A stretch of 64,000 bases of DNA from Taibaiella sp041660405 (GCA_041660405.1 JBAZWL010000004.1:124001-188000); one strand, 5' to 3'; positions 18,216 to 26,882 are shown, counted from the stretch's first letter. The notes: a model not told the origin generated them from the letters alone. Numbers and translations: made by a program.

Positions 18216-19313
18216 ATGTCCCAATCATACTCACAGGCTAAAGCTTTTGCCGCTGTTACAAAAGCTGCATTACGTTCTATAGCAAAAAGCCCTTCTTCTG
18301 TAGTCTTTACCATCGCTTTCCCACTGGTTTTTATATTAGTATTTGGTTTCCTGGGAGATAGTGGCTCCTATAATATAAAAATAGGAATCAGGCACAATGC
18401 TGATAAACTTAATCCTGTATATATGGGCTTACAACAAGCCGGTATTGTAAAAGTTGTAGCAGGAAGCAGCGATAGCGTATTGCAGGAGCAATTGCAAAAA
18501 GGTAACCTAAGCGCCCTGATAGATATTCAGAAAAATACAGGAGAGCCGAGATATAAAGTCTTTATGCAGGTAAATGCCGCCGATCAGGCAAAGGCTGCAC
18601 AGCTTAAGGCTATTATAGAAAAAATAGTACTTTCAAGCGATCAGATCGCCAATGCACGGGCTGCAAGTTTGCTAAGTGTACAACAAACGATAGTGCAAAG
18701 CAGGGAGTTTTCTACCATAGATTTTATTCTTCCGGGACAGTTAGGATTCTCTTTACTGGCGGCCAGCGTATTTGGTACGGCTTTTGTCTTTTTTAATCTC
18801 AGGCAGGCTTTGGTGTTGAAACGTTTCTTTGCTACTCCTATCCGCAGGGAGTTTATTATCCTGGCCGAAGGCTTTGCCCGCATGGTCTTTCAACTTATCG
18901 GCGCTTTATTTATCATCCTGGTTGGGCATCTTTTCTTTGGATATACGCTTATTCATGGTGTTATAACCGTGATCAATATGCTGGTGATCTGCGCCATAGG
19001 GCTACTGATCTTTATGAGCTTTGGCTTTATCATCAGCGGTTTGGCCAAAAGTGAATCTACCATTCCGCCACTGTCCAATATGATCACTTTGCCTCAATTT
19101 CTTTTGGCAGGAACCTTCTTCTCAGTTGAAGCTTTTCCTAAATGGATGCAACCTGTATCCCGTGCTTTACCGCTAACTTACCTGAACGATGCCCTGCGGG
19201 AAATCGCTTTTGAAGAACCTTCCTTATGGGACGTAAAAATGGATATTGGTATATTATTGCTTTGGGGTGTAGCAGGATATTTTGTAGCCAGCAGGGTATT
19301 TAAATGGGAATAG
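18216..19313 (+). CDS. ABC-2 type transporter permease
   Basis: 365 residues. One N-terminal membrane segment (about 25-48), a large extracytoplasmic region (about 50-170) and five further helices (about 175-362), with the ABC-2 motif area 'FLLAGTFFSVEAFPKWMQPVSRALPLTYLNDALR'-like shortly before the last helix. This is the typical YhaP/DrrB-type exporter subunit. No ATPase gene is adjacent; the best candidate partner in the window is the DrrA-like ATPase at 41228-41974, which itself lacks an adjacent permease. Substrate unknown. Confidence 0.85.
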   Translation: MSQSYSQAKAFAAVTKAALRSIAKSPSSVVFTIAFPLVFILVFGFLGDSGSYNIKIGIRHNADKLNPVYMGLQQAGIVKVVAGSSDSVLQEQLQKGNLSALIDIQKNTGEPRYKVFMQVNAADQAKAAQLKAIIEKIVLSSDQIANARAASLLSVQQTIVQSREFSTIDFILPGQLGFSLLAASVFGTAFVFFNLRQALVLKRFFATPIRREFIILAEGFARMVFQLIGALFIILVGHLFFGYTLIHGVITVINMLVICAIGLLIFMSFGFIISGLAKSESTIPPLSNMITLPQFLLAGTFFSVEAFPKWMQPVSRALPLTYLNDALREIAFEEPSLWDVKMDIGILLLWGVAGYFVASRVFKWE

Positions 19314-19363
19314 AATTATTTGAACTATCAGCATGTAGAAAATAAGCTTTCATAATTATTAAT

Positions 19364-19414
19364 CGCTATTGGTTTCTCGCAGCGACGCCGCGTCGCTGCG
19401 AGAAACCAATAGCG
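19364..19414. repeat. 51-bp near-perfect palindrome between convergent genes
   Basis: 25-bp arms (outer end CGCTATTGGTTTCTCG, inner GCAGCGACGC) around a single central C. It is GC-rich at the centre and has no T tract. It may act as a bidirectional terminator or be a mobile palindromic unit. Confidence 0.8.
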
Positions 19415-19461
19415 CAGATAGGTCATGAAATATTTCTCATTAACCTGATGGTCAGTTAAAT

Positions 19462-20193
19462 TTAATCAACAGCATAATCCGTTTTTACTGTAATAGAAGC
19501 TGTCTTATTTCTTGATGAAGTATTAAAAGCACCGCCATAACTGTAATCTTCATTGGTATTCTGTCCAGTTATTTGAAAAACGCCCATAGTAGCCTTTCTT
19601 GTTTTGCCTAAGCTGCTGCCCGAGTTCTTGGCAATTGTTTCAGCACGCTGTTTGGCGTCTGCGCTGGCTTTAGCCAATAAGTCAATCTTTAATTCAGATA
19701 GTTTGGTATAATAATAAGATGGCGGTGCAGAGTTAAATTCTATACCGCTTTCTATTAATTCTGTTGCCTGCCGCGATAGTTTTTCTATTTTATCAATATC
19801 CCTGGAATCTACCGTCACGCTTTGCCGCAGGTTGTAACCGGTAAATTCTGTTCCGGCTTGTTTCCCTTCAGCATCAAATTTGGTACTGAATTCTTTTTCA
19901 ATATTTACGGCAGAAAAAACCATTTCTTTTTCGGCAACCCCATGAGCGGTAAGATAAGCTCTGATTTTGCTTTCATCTTCTTTAAGTAAAGTGTAGGCAC
20001 TTTTTAAGTCCATCATTTTCCGGCTATAATTTCCGGTCCAGACAATCTGGTCACTGGTAAAATCTTTTTCAGCGAGGCCAGTAACGCTTATCGCTTCCGT
20101 AGAAGTAAACTTATACTTGTACGATTTGCCAATAATAAAAACGCAGATGATGGCCGCAATGGCTATGATGGCAGCAGAAATGTAGTTTTTCAA
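19462..20193 (-). CDS. SIMPL domain (DUF541) protein
   Basis: 243 residues. N-terminal membrane anchor (about 5-24), then a DUF541/SIMPL domain: 'ISVTGLAEKDFTSDQIVWTG' start, the central 'YNLRQSVTVDSRDIDKIEKLSRQ' block and the Ala-rich 'KASADAKQRAETIAKNSG' helix typical of the family. Members are periplasmic oligomers of uncertain function, linked in other bacteria to oxidative stress and to outer-membrane factors. It is separated from queA by a terminator and from the permease by the long palindrome. Confidence 0.85.
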   Translation of the reverse strand: MKNYISAAIIAIAAIICVFIIGKSYKYKFTSTEAISVTGLAEKDFTSDQIVWTGNYSRKMMDLKSAYTLLKEDESKIRAYLTAHGVAEKEMVFSAVNIEKEFSTKFDAEGKQAGTEFTGYNLRQSVTVDSRDIDKIEKLSRQATELIESGIEFNSAPPSYYYTKLSELKIDLLAKASADAKQRAETIAKNSGSSLGKTRKATMGVFQITGQNTNEDYSYGGAFNTSSRNKTASITVKTDYAVD

Positions 20194-20278
20194 TGTCAGA
20201 AGATTTTAGGAAAGTTACAATTTCATTTTCAAAATCAAAATGTATCATCCTCGATTTAATTCTTTAACCAACCGGTAT

Positions 20279-20320
20279 AAAAAAAGGTAAGGACTGAATA
20301 TTCAGTCCTTACCTTTTTTT
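20279..20320 (-). terminator. terminator of queA
   Basis: 21-bp arms forming a perfect inverted repeat (AAAAAGGTAAGGACTGAAT and complement) with T runs on both strands. Confidence 0.85.
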
Positions 20321-20338
20321 ATAATTATATCAATGCTG

Positions 20339-21388
20339 TTAAATAACCATCATGGCATCGCCATAACTAAAGAAATTGTATTTTTCTTTGATTGCGATTT
20401 GATAAGCTTCCATAGCAAGATCATAACCACCAAAAGCAGCCACCATAATCAATAAGCTTGTTTTTGGCAAGTGTAGATTGGTGATGAGGCTATTGGCAAT
20501 GCTGAAATTGAATGGAGGGTGGATAAATAAATTGGTCCAGCCAGATTCCGGCTTCAATAAGCCACGGGCAGTAACAGAGCTTTCCAAAGCACGTAGGGTA
20601 GTAGTACCCACCGCACAAATACGACGCTTCTCTTCTATGCCCTTGTTTACAATTTCGCAGGCATATTCGTCAACATTGAAGTATTCAGCATCCATTTTAT
20701 GTTTGCTAAGGTCTTCTACTTCAATCGGACGGAAAGTACCAAGGCCGGTATGCAAGGTAACTTCTGCAAATTTCACACCTTTAATTTCCATGCGCTTGAT
20801 CAGCTCACGGCTAAAGTGCAAACCTGCAGTAGGCGCTGCAACAGCTCCTTCATACTTGGCATAAACGGTTTGATAGCGCTCGCGATCTTCTTCGTCCGGC
20901 TTGCGTTTAATGTATTTTGGAAGCGGGGTTTCGCCCATGCTATCCAGTACGGTTTTGAACTCTTGTTCATTACCATCAAACAAAAAGCGAATGGTACGGC
21001 CACGGGAAGTAGTATTGTCTATTACTTCTGCTACCAGTTCATCGTTGTCGCCGAAATAGAGTTTATTTCCAACCCTGATTTTACGTGCGGGATCAACGAT
21101 TACATCCCAAAGGCGGTTTTGTTTACTTAATTCGCGCAGCAGGAACACTTCAATACGGGCACCGGTCTTTTCTTTACGGCCATAAAGGCGGGCAGGAAAA
21201 ACTTTGGTGTTGTTAACGATCATTACGTCTTTATCGTCAAAGTAATTCATGACATCTTTGAACACTTTATGTTAAATTTTGCCGGTATCACGGTGAACGA
21301 CCATCAGGCGGCTCTCATCACGTTGTTTTGAAGGATGCTGGGCAATAAGGTTGATCGGAAGGTCAAACTTGAATTGGGATAATTTCAT
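20339..21388 (-). pseudogene. queA: S-adenosylmethionine:tRNA ribosyltransferase-isomerase with an in-frame stop at codon 39
   Basis: From the ATG at 21388 the reading frame gives a normal QueA N-terminus ('MKLSQFKFDLPINLIAQHP', 'DESRLMVVHRDTGKI') and then a TAA at 21272-21274, after which the same frame continues without interruption as the rest of QueA ('VMNYFDDKDVMIVNNTKVF', 'GAVAAPTAGLHF', 'YNFFSYGDAMM'). Relatives usually have Glu (GAA) here, so a single G-to-T change explains the stop. QueA transfers ribosyl from SAM to preQ1-tRNA in queuosine synthesis. The gene may be inactive, or translation may restart at the GTG at 21265, giving 308 residues without the first 41. Sequencing error is also possible. 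Confidence 0.85.
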
Positions 21389-21432
21389 ATCTTACAGGAT
21401 ATGTGCTATTTAATTGTGAGGAAAAAAGTGTG

Positions 21433-21440
21433 CAAAGATA
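21433..21440 (-). promoter_or_regulatory. TAnnTTTG promoter for queA
   Basis: Minus strand TATCTTTG, 44 nt before the ATG at 21388. It supports the upstream start and hence the reality of the in-frame stop. Confidence 0.6.
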
Positions 21441-21567
21441 AGAAAAACCGGTAAAGTATTTATTATTTTTTCTTTTTCCCTTTATGCGCTTATCTCTTAC
21501 GACATTTCAGGACACAAAATTGTTGTTTAAAGGGTAAAAAATATTTAGACTTTTAGTCAAATTCTAT

Positions 21568-21575
21568 TACTTTTG
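21568..21575 (+). promoter_or_regulatory. TAnnTTTG promoter for the small membrane protein and glycosyltransferase
   Basis: TACTTTTG, 26 nt before the ATG at 21602. It overlaps the in-frame GTG at 21575, which is therefore not the start. Confidence 0.6.
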
Positions 21576-21601
21576 TGCCCTCATTAGCAACGCAGTTTTC
21601 A

Positions 21602-21838
21602 ATGGAAAATCAAAATACCCAACTAATAGAAAATACCAGGTTCATAGATGACGATTTGGACATCAAAACATCCAAAACATCTACATCAAGATTTTTCTTC
21701 GTTTTAGGATTTTTAGGCTTTTTCGTTTTCGCCTGGGCGGGATGTTACACCCTGTGGACACACCGTTTCAAACCTGCTGACGATGTACCGGTGAACAAAA
21801 GTTCCCTGTACAATCCTGAATATCAACCAGCTCAATAA
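21602..21838 (+). CDS. small single-pass membrane protein
   Basis: 78 residues: a polar acidic N-terminus ('ENTRFIDDDLDIKTSK'), one hydrophobic segment at about residues 30-50 ('FFFVLGFLGFFVFAWAGCYTLW') and a short polar C-terminus. No family recognised. Its gene ends 16 nt before a glycosyltransferase and shares its promoter, so it may act with that enzyme at the membrane; this is only context. Confidence 0.6.
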   Translation: MENQNTQLIENTRFIDDDLDIKTSKTSTSRFFFVLGFLGFFVFAWAGCYTLWTHRFKPADDVPVNKSSLYNPEYQPAQ

Positions 21839-21854
21839 AGCACCACGAGCCGCC

Positions 21855-22898
21855 ATGATCGTTGCCCGCAAGGATACAGCTGTTGTCATTTTAAGCTATA
21901 ACAGCCGTAAATGGCATGAATTGTTCTTACCCAAAATAGTAGAACAGGCTACCGATGGCTACGATGTAATTGTAGTGGATCATGCCTCTGCAGACGACAC
22001 TGCCGATTATGTAAGGCATCATTTCCCTTACGTGCAATTGATTCAGTTAAAGGAAAATCATGGGTTTGCCTGGGGATACGCTGAAGCATTAAAGCAAATC
22101 CAGGCTAAATATTACATTCTCTTAAGCTCCGATTTTGAAGTTACAGACCATTGGTTTCCACCGATACATAAAGCGATGGAAGCCAATGCTGATATGGCTG
22201 CCTGCCAACCAAAAATCCGTTATTATAAAGAACGCGAATATTTTGAATATGCCGGGGCCGCAGGCGGTTATATGGATAAATGGGGGTATCTCTTTTGCCG
22301 TGGACGTATTTTTTCTACTTTGGAAAAAGATGAAGGCCAGTATAACGATGCCAAAGAGATATTTTGGGCATCGGGAGGCTGTTTTGTAGTCAGAGCTGAT
22401 GTATACCATCATTTAGGCGGTCTCGATCCTGATTTATTTGCCCATATGGAAGAAGTTGACCTGTGTTGGCGAATTAAAAACGCAGGTTATATCATTGGTT
22501 ATGTGCCTGATAGCACTGTTTTTCACGTTGGTGGCAGTGTAATTACCTACGGTAGTCCGCAAAAAACATACTATAATTTTCGCAACAGCCTGGTACTTCT
22601 TTTAAAGAATGAAAGAGGAGCTAAACTATTATGGTTATTGCCCCTAAGACTTATAATGGATGGTTTGGCTGCAGTGCAATTCCTGGCAGGTGGTCAATTC
22701 AAAAACATACTCGCTATTGCAAAGGCACATTGGAACTTTTACTGCTCATTTGGTAAATGGTATCGTAAACGTAATGCTGTAAAGGCTTTAGCTATCGAGC
22801 GTAACACCAAAGGAATATACCGCAGAAGTATTATCCTGGATTATTTTCTTAGGGGTAAAAAGAAATTCTCCCAACTAGAGCCTTCCGATTTTGGCTAG
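21855..22898 (+). CDS. family 2 glycosyltransferase (rhamnosyltransferase-like)
   Basis: 347 residues. GT-A fold with 'VVILSYNSRKWHELFLP' at the start, 'VVDHASADDT' near residue 38, the nucleotide-metal region 'LLSSDFEV' (an unusual Ser-Ser-Asp in place of the common N-P-D), the acceptor loop 'GGCFVVRADVYHHLGGLDPDLFAHMEEVDLCWRI' in part, and amphipathic helices near the C-terminus. Members add sugars to surface polysaccharide or lipid carriers on the cytoplasmic side. Probably co-transcribed with the small membrane protein 16 nt upstream. Confidence 0.85.
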   Translation: MIVARKDTAVVILSYNSRKWHELFLPKIVEQATDGYDVIVVDHASADDTADYVRHHFPYVQLIQLKENHGFAWGYAEALKQIQAKYYILLSSDFEVTDHWFPPIHKAMEANADMAACQPKIRYYKEREYFEYAGAAGGYMDKWGYLFCRGRIFSTLEKDEGQYNDAKEIFWASGGCFVVRADVYHHLGGLDPDLFAHMEEVDLCWRIKNAGYIIGYVPDSTVFHVGGSVITYGSPQKTYYNFRNSLVLLLKNERGAKLLWLLPLRLIMDGLAAVQFLAGGQFKNILAIAKAHWNFYCSFGKWYRKRNAVKALAIERNTKGIYRRSIILDYFLRGKKKFSQLEPSDFG

Positions 22899-22913
22899 AC
22901 TATTATTATAAAT

Positions 22914-22994
22914 CCCATTGTCATTCAGAGATCTGCGCAGCAATCGAAGGATTGCTTAACGTGTAGAGATCTTTCGTTCCTCAAGATGACAAGG
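22914..22994 (+). repeat. dispersed element with TTGTCAT ends, copy 1
   Basis: About 80 bp bounded by TTGTCAT (22918-22924) and ATGACAA (22986-22992), with an internal hairpin GCAATC-gaag-GATTGC. A diverged second copy lies in inverse orientation at 33744-33830. There is no coding capacity. The rest of the 22899-23079 gap shows nothing else. Confidence 0.7.
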
Positions 22995-23079
22995 TGATTG
23001 TAAAATCATCCTGCCTTATTACAAATCCCAAGATAACTATTTTAGATGACGTCATAACTGCTGCGTTCAGGCAATTACT

Positions 23080-23087
23080 TACCTTTG
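23080..23087 (+). promoter_or_regulatory. TAnnTTTG promoter for mnmA
   Basis: TACCTTTG, 30 nt before the ATG at 23118. Confidence 0.6.
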
Positions 23088-23117
23088 CCGTTCAAAATTT
23101 TACAAATAAGAAAAATC

Positions 23118-24218
23118 ATGAGCCGCAACGGAAAAGTTTTGGTAGCGATGAGCGGTGGTATTGACAGTACCGTAACAGCCCTGATGTTGAATCAGCAAGG
23201 GTATGAAGTGATTGGCGTTACCATGAAAACATGGGACTATGCTTCGGCTGGTGGCAGTCGTAAAGAAACAGGTTGTTGCAACCTGGATTCTTTTAATGAT
23301 GCCCGCCAGGCTGCTGTACAGCACGGCTTCCCACATTATGTACTGGATATCCGGGAGGAATTCGGTGGAGCTGTTATCGAAAATTTTATTGAAGAATATA
23401 TAGCCGGACGTACACCTAACCCTTGTGTACTGTGTAATACACATATTAAATGGTCTGCTTTGCTTAAGCGTGCAGATGCGCTGGGTTGCGATTTTATTGC
23501 AACAGGGCATTATGTAAAAGTGCGTGAAGAAAATGAACGGTTTGTACTTTCCAAAGCTAAAGATCTTACCAAAGATCAAAGTTATGTTTTGTGGGGACTG
23601 GGACAGGATTGTCTGAGCAGGAGTATCTATCCATTGGGCGATTACCTGAAAACGGAAGTTCGGCAGATAGCACTAGATATGGGTTATCCTGAACTGTCGA
23701 AGAAAGCAGAAAGCTATGAGATTTGTTTTGTGCCTGATAATGATTACCGTGGTTTCCTGAAACGTAATGTAGACGGATTAGAAGAAAGAGTGAACGGAGG
23801 TAATTTTGTATTGGCAGATGGCAGTATTGTAGGGAAACATAAAGGTTATCCATTTTATACCATCGGCCAGCGTAAAGGTCTGGATATAGCCATGGGCCGC
23901 CCCATATTTGTAACGCAAATTATTCCGGAAACCAACACCGTAGTACTTGGCGATGCGCATGAACTGGATCAGAATATTATGACTGTTGGCGGACTGAATA
24001 TGGTTAAATATGATGCTATACCGGAAGGCATGGAAGCTACTACGAAAATAAGATATAAAGATGCCGGCGCACTAAGCCACCTTCACCTTGATGGTGATAA
24101 AGTCAATGTTCATTTTTACGAAGATGTAAAAGGAATAGCGCCTGGCCAATCTGCTGTTTTTTACGAGGGTGATGATGTAATAGCCGGCGGCATTATACGC
24201 TCAGGTATGCGTGGCTAG
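23118..24218 (+). CDS. mnmA: tRNA-specific 2-thiouridylase
   Basis: 366 residues. MnmA thiolates U34 of the Lys, Glu and Gln tRNAs using sulfur relayed to its catalytic cysteine. Visible motifs: PP-loop 'SGGIDST' (about 12-18), catalytic 'NPCVLCN', 'GHYVK' and the second cysteine in 'YEICFVPD', then the C-terminal beta-barrel domain. Start chosen at the ATG after the promoter; an in-frame TTG at 23085 is part of the promoter. Followed by a long hairpin. Confidence 0.95.
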   Translation: MSRNGKVLVAMSGGIDSTVTALMLNQQGYEVIGVTMKTWDYASAGGSRKETGCCNLDSFNDARQAAVQHGFPHYVLDIREEFGGAVIENFIEEYIAGRTPNPCVLCNTHIKWSALLKRADALGCDFIATGHYVKVREENERFVLSKAKDLTKDQSYVLWGLGQDCLSRSIYPLGDYLKTEVRQIALDMGYPELSKKAESYEICFVPDNDYRGFLKRNVDGLEERVNGGNFVLADGSIVGKHKGYPFYTIGQRKGLDIAMGRPIFVTQIIPETNTVVLGDAHELDQNIMTVGGLNMVKYDAIPEGMEATTKIRYKDAGALSHLHLDGDKVNVHFYEDVKGIAPGQSAVFYEGDDVIAGGIIRSGMRG

Positions 24219-24256
24219 TCACTATAAGTATTGGTTTAAGAGATTACAATTATAAA

Positions 24257-24328
24257 AAGCGGACGTTTTGGTAAAAAATATTTTCAAATGAAGAAATATT
24301 TTTTATCTTACGTCCGTTTAACTTTTAT
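24257..24328 (+). terminator. long imperfect hairpin after mnmA, likely terminator
   Basis: Arms of about 29 nt (outer AAGCGGACGT with ACGTCCGTTT, inner TAAAAAATATTT with its complement), 4-nt loop, followed by TTTAACTTTT. Confidence 0.6.
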
Positions 24329-24365
24329 CGCTATTGAGGCATTAATTTAAATACAGAACTTAGTT

Positions 24366-25115
24366 ATGCGCAAATTTATATTACCCTTCTTACTTATTTC
24401 AGTTGGCCTGGTATCCTGCAAAAAGGAAACGGAAGATCTTTCAGAGATCAGCAAAGGGAATAATTTTTATCCTACCGAAATAGGTAAATATATTGTTTAC
24501 AATTACGATTCTATTGTATGGGACGATCTTAATTTAGCAGCGATCCCTTTTAAAGGCCAACTTCGTTATTATACGGCCGATACTTTCCGTGATGATGCAG
24601 GCAGACTTTCTTACGTAATTAATGTACAGAGAAGAGCGAATGATACAGATCCGTTTGTTCCTAATGATGTGATCTATGTTACGCCAACTGCCGATCATAT
24701 TGAAATGGAGCAAAAGAACCTTAAGTTTATTAAAATGACCTTCCCGGTAAGCAACGGTAAAAGTTGGAATGGTAATGCTATGATCCCTCTTTTAGATGAG
24801 GATTATAAGAAGGAGTATGATAATAGTAACTGGAAATATACCTATGCCAATTTTAATACTGAATTTGATCCGGGTAATAACCTGTATGAGCACACTGTAA
24901 CAGTAAACCAAATAGATGATGCTCTGAACGATCCTGATGTGGATTCAAACGCTTATGCTTACCGTAATTATAGCCAGGAAATATATGCTTATAATGTAGG
25001 TTTGGTATATAAAGAGCGTATATTTTGGGAGTTTCAACCTAAGGTAGGCGGCAGTGGCGGAAGCGGCTTCCGAAAAGGTTATGAAGTGAGGTTGAGAGCT
25101 GTAGATAATAACTAA
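24366..25115 (+). CDS. lipoprotein of unknown function
   Basis: 249 residues. Signal peptide with lipobox 'LVSCKKE' (cysteine about residue 18), then a mixed beta domain beginning 'NNFYPTEIGKYIVYNYDSI', rich in Tyr, Asn and Asp, and a Gly/Ser segment 'GGSGGSG' near the C-terminus. It looks like one of the many single-domain outer-membrane lipoproteins of Bacteroidota with a DUF-type beta-sandwich. No function can be assigned. Own terminator at 25142-25170. Confidence 0.7.
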   Translation: MRKFILPFLLISVGLVSCKKETEDLSEISKGNNFYPTEIGKYIVYNYDSIVWDDLNLAAIPFKGQLRYYTADTFRDDAGRLSYVINVQRRANDTDPFVPNDVIYVTPTADHIEMEQKNLKFIKMTFPVSNGKSWNGNAMIPLLDEDYKKEYDNSNWKYTYANFNTEFDPGNNLYEHTVTVNQIDDALNDPDVDSNAYAYRNYSQEIYAYNVGLVYKERIFWEFQPKVGGSGGSGFRKGYEVRLRAVDNN

Positions 25116-25141
25116 GCTAAAAGTCAAAAGAAATAAATAAG

Positions 25142-25170
25142 GAAGGCTACCCAACGGTAGCCTTCTTTGT
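25142..25170 (+). terminator. terminator after the 249-residue lipoprotein gene
   Basis: 10-bp stem GAAGGCTACC / GGTAGCCTTC, loop CAAC, then TTTGT. Confidence 0.7.
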
Positions 25171-25193
25171 ATCCTTAGATGATAAATGTAAAA

Positions 25194-25622
25194 CTAATTG
25201 CCAATTCGCCAATGCCATTCAGTTGCAGTAACTTTTGAGGAGTATAAATACCAATTTTTACCATTCCAAGTATCAATATAGTGAGAATATTCTTGTCCAA
25301 TCATCATTGAATTATTATAATAGTTCGGATATGTGGTACTAAAGCTTGAGTAGCCTGTACCGCCATCCTCTACACGGCCCTCAATTGCTCCTATTGTATT
25401 GCTTCCTATTACCATTGGAGGAGCCCAAATGCCTGATCCATAAAATACGTTGGAGTAAACTACACCATTTTTAGTTGCTTTAATAGTAAAAGTGGTATTA
25501 GGGCGATAGCCAGGGGCTCCGTCCCAAACTACAGTTAAGTTGTCAACACCTTTTTGTGCTGAAACACTTCCGATTGCAAATAAGCAACATACTGTTGCCA
25601 AAAGAACTTTCATTTTGTTCAT
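25194..25622 (-). CDS. small secreted protein of unknown function
   Basis: 142 residues from the ATG at 25622. Signal peptide 'MNKMKVLLATVCCLFAIGSVSAQ', then a Gly/Tyr/Asn/Trp-rich beta protein ('LTVVWDGAPGYRPNTTFTIKA', 'TATEWHWRIGN' at the end). The upstream in-frame start at 25682 would put 20 polar residues before the signal peptide and is rejected. No family recognised. Single gene between two convergent terminators. Confidence 0.6.
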   Translation of the reverse strand: MNKMKVLLATVCCLFAIGSVSAQKGVDNLTVVWDGAPGYRPNTTFTIKATKNGVVYSNVFYGSGIWAPPMVIGSNTIGAIEGRVEDGGTGYSSFSTTYPNYYNNSMMIGQEYSHYIDTWNGKNWYLYSSKVTATEWHWRIGN

Positions 25623-25770
25623 GAAAAAAGTTTTTAAAGAGTAAATAAAGCTCAAGTATACTTTAATAATGTAATTAGGCATTCATTTTTACGTAAAATT
25701 GATATGATTTATGTAAAGCTTACACCTCCCTTTATTATTACATTTTACAAATTTCCTTTACATAAACTTG

Positions 25771-25834
25771 GTAGAGGCGCACAATTGTATACCTTCTTGG
25801 CTGTTGTTTAAGACGTGCAATTGCACGTCTCTAC
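25771..25834. repeat. pair of GAGACG-type palindromes
   Basis: A degenerate copy (25771-25792, GTAGAGGCG..CAATTG) is followed by a perfect 20-bp palindrome AGACGTGCAATTGCACGTCT (25811-25830) and CTAC. Same family and paired arrangement as 828-895. Confidence 0.7.
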
Positions 25835-25845
25835 GGTCGGGAATA

Positions 25846-25874
25846 CAAAAAGGGCAGTCCGATAGACTGCCCTT
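25846..25874 (-). terminator. terminator after the FKBP genes
   Basis: 10-bp stem AAGGGCAGTC / GACTGCCCTT, loop CGATA; on the minus strand a run of T follows. Confidence 0.85.
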
Positions 25875-25898
25875 AACTATGGTACTTTAAAATTTTAC

Positions 25899-26882
25899 TT
25901 ATTGAAAATCCAACAACTCAATATCAAATATCAGGATGGCATTGGCAGGGATTTTTGGTCCGCGTGCATTAGGGCCGTAAGCCATACCTGATGGAATATA
26001 TAAGGTCGCTTTTGCGCCTTTATTTAACAAAGCTACACCTTCATCCCAGCCTGCAATTACAGAATGGTTGCCCAGGTCAAACTTAAATGGCTCAACATGA
26101 TTAAAAGCGGGATCTACATTGGAATCAAATTTTTCTCCGGTCAGGTTCTCGCCAGTATAATTTACGGTTACTTTTTGTCCGGCAGCAGCATTAGGCCCTG
26201 TACCTGCCTGGTGTATTACATAGTAAAGTCCTGAAGCTGTTTTTTTAGCATTGGCGATGCCTTTTGCTTTCAGGTAATCCTGTATCAGTTGATCATCAGC
26301 TACTGCTTGTCCTTTCGCTTTTTCGCCGGCTTCAGCTCTCATCTTCTCCATTTCTGCCTGCTGCTTTTTCATGTCCGCTTCTACTTCTTTCTTGTCTTTT
26401 ATGTTTATCAGCTTTACTGCCCAGGAAATATAAGCATCTTTTTTAGCCCACTCGGGTCTTGGTTGCTTTGCTCTTGCAGCAAGGGTATCCAATGGTATTC
26501 TGAATATGGTACTATCGCCTACCTTCATCTTCATGATGCCATTCATTACATCTCCTTTAACGGAAGCAGGCTGGCACTGGAAGGCAATAGGTTTGCCCAT
26601 GTTTCTTTGGTAAGAGTCCATCATAAGACTGTCATCAATTTTCTGCACTACATGGATTTCTACCATGTCTCCTATTTGTGGTGTTACCAATCCTGTACCA
26701 TGCGTGATCACTTTAGATTCTAAACCATCAGCATCCTTAGTCCATTTTGCTGAACCAGCTGTGGTGGTTACTTTGGTGTGTGCTACAGGTTTTTTAACAA
26801 TAGGTTTTTTCTTGGTTTGTGCAGCGCTATCCATAGATGCAAGCAGGGCACAACCTGCAAGTATTAACGTGGTGTATTTCAT
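25899..26882 (-). CDS. FKBP-type peptidyl-prolyl isomerase, secreted, paralogue A
   Basis: 327 residues. Signal peptide ('MKYTTLILAGCALLASMDSAAQ'), then two FKBP-like domains. The first (about 55-170) lacks most pocket aromatics and looks degenerate. The second (about 215-327) keeps 'VTVNYTG', 'FDSN', 'VIAGWDEGVALL', 'YIPSGMAYG' and the C-terminal 'IPANAILIFDIELLDF'. These are envelope foldases accelerating prolyl isomerisation. An 'LAGC' near residue 11 could be read as a lipobox but would leave a very short signal. Tandem with paralogue B, about 94 nt downstream of it. Confidence 0.88.
   Translation of the reverse strand: MKYTTLILAGCALLASMDSAAQTKKKPIVKKPVAHTKVTTTAGSAKWTKDADGLESKVITHGTGLVTPQIGDMVEIHVVQKIDDSLMMDSYQRNMGKPIAFQCQPASVKGDVMNGIMKMKVGDSTIFRIPLDTLAARAKQPRPEWAKKDAYISWAVKLINIKDKKEVEADMKKQQAEMEKMRAEAGEKAKGQAVADDQLIQDYLKAKGIANAKKTASGLYYVIHQAGTGPNAAAGQKVTVNYTGENLTGEKFDSNVDPAFNHVEPFKFDLGNHSVIAGWDEGVALLNKGAKATLYIPSGMAYGPNARGPKIPANAILIFDIELLDFQ

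Noticed and set aside
20339..21265. queA as a normal gene starting at 21265
   Set aside because: The upstream codons 1-38 are clearly QueA sequence and are preceded by a promoter; starting at 21265 hides the in-frame stop.
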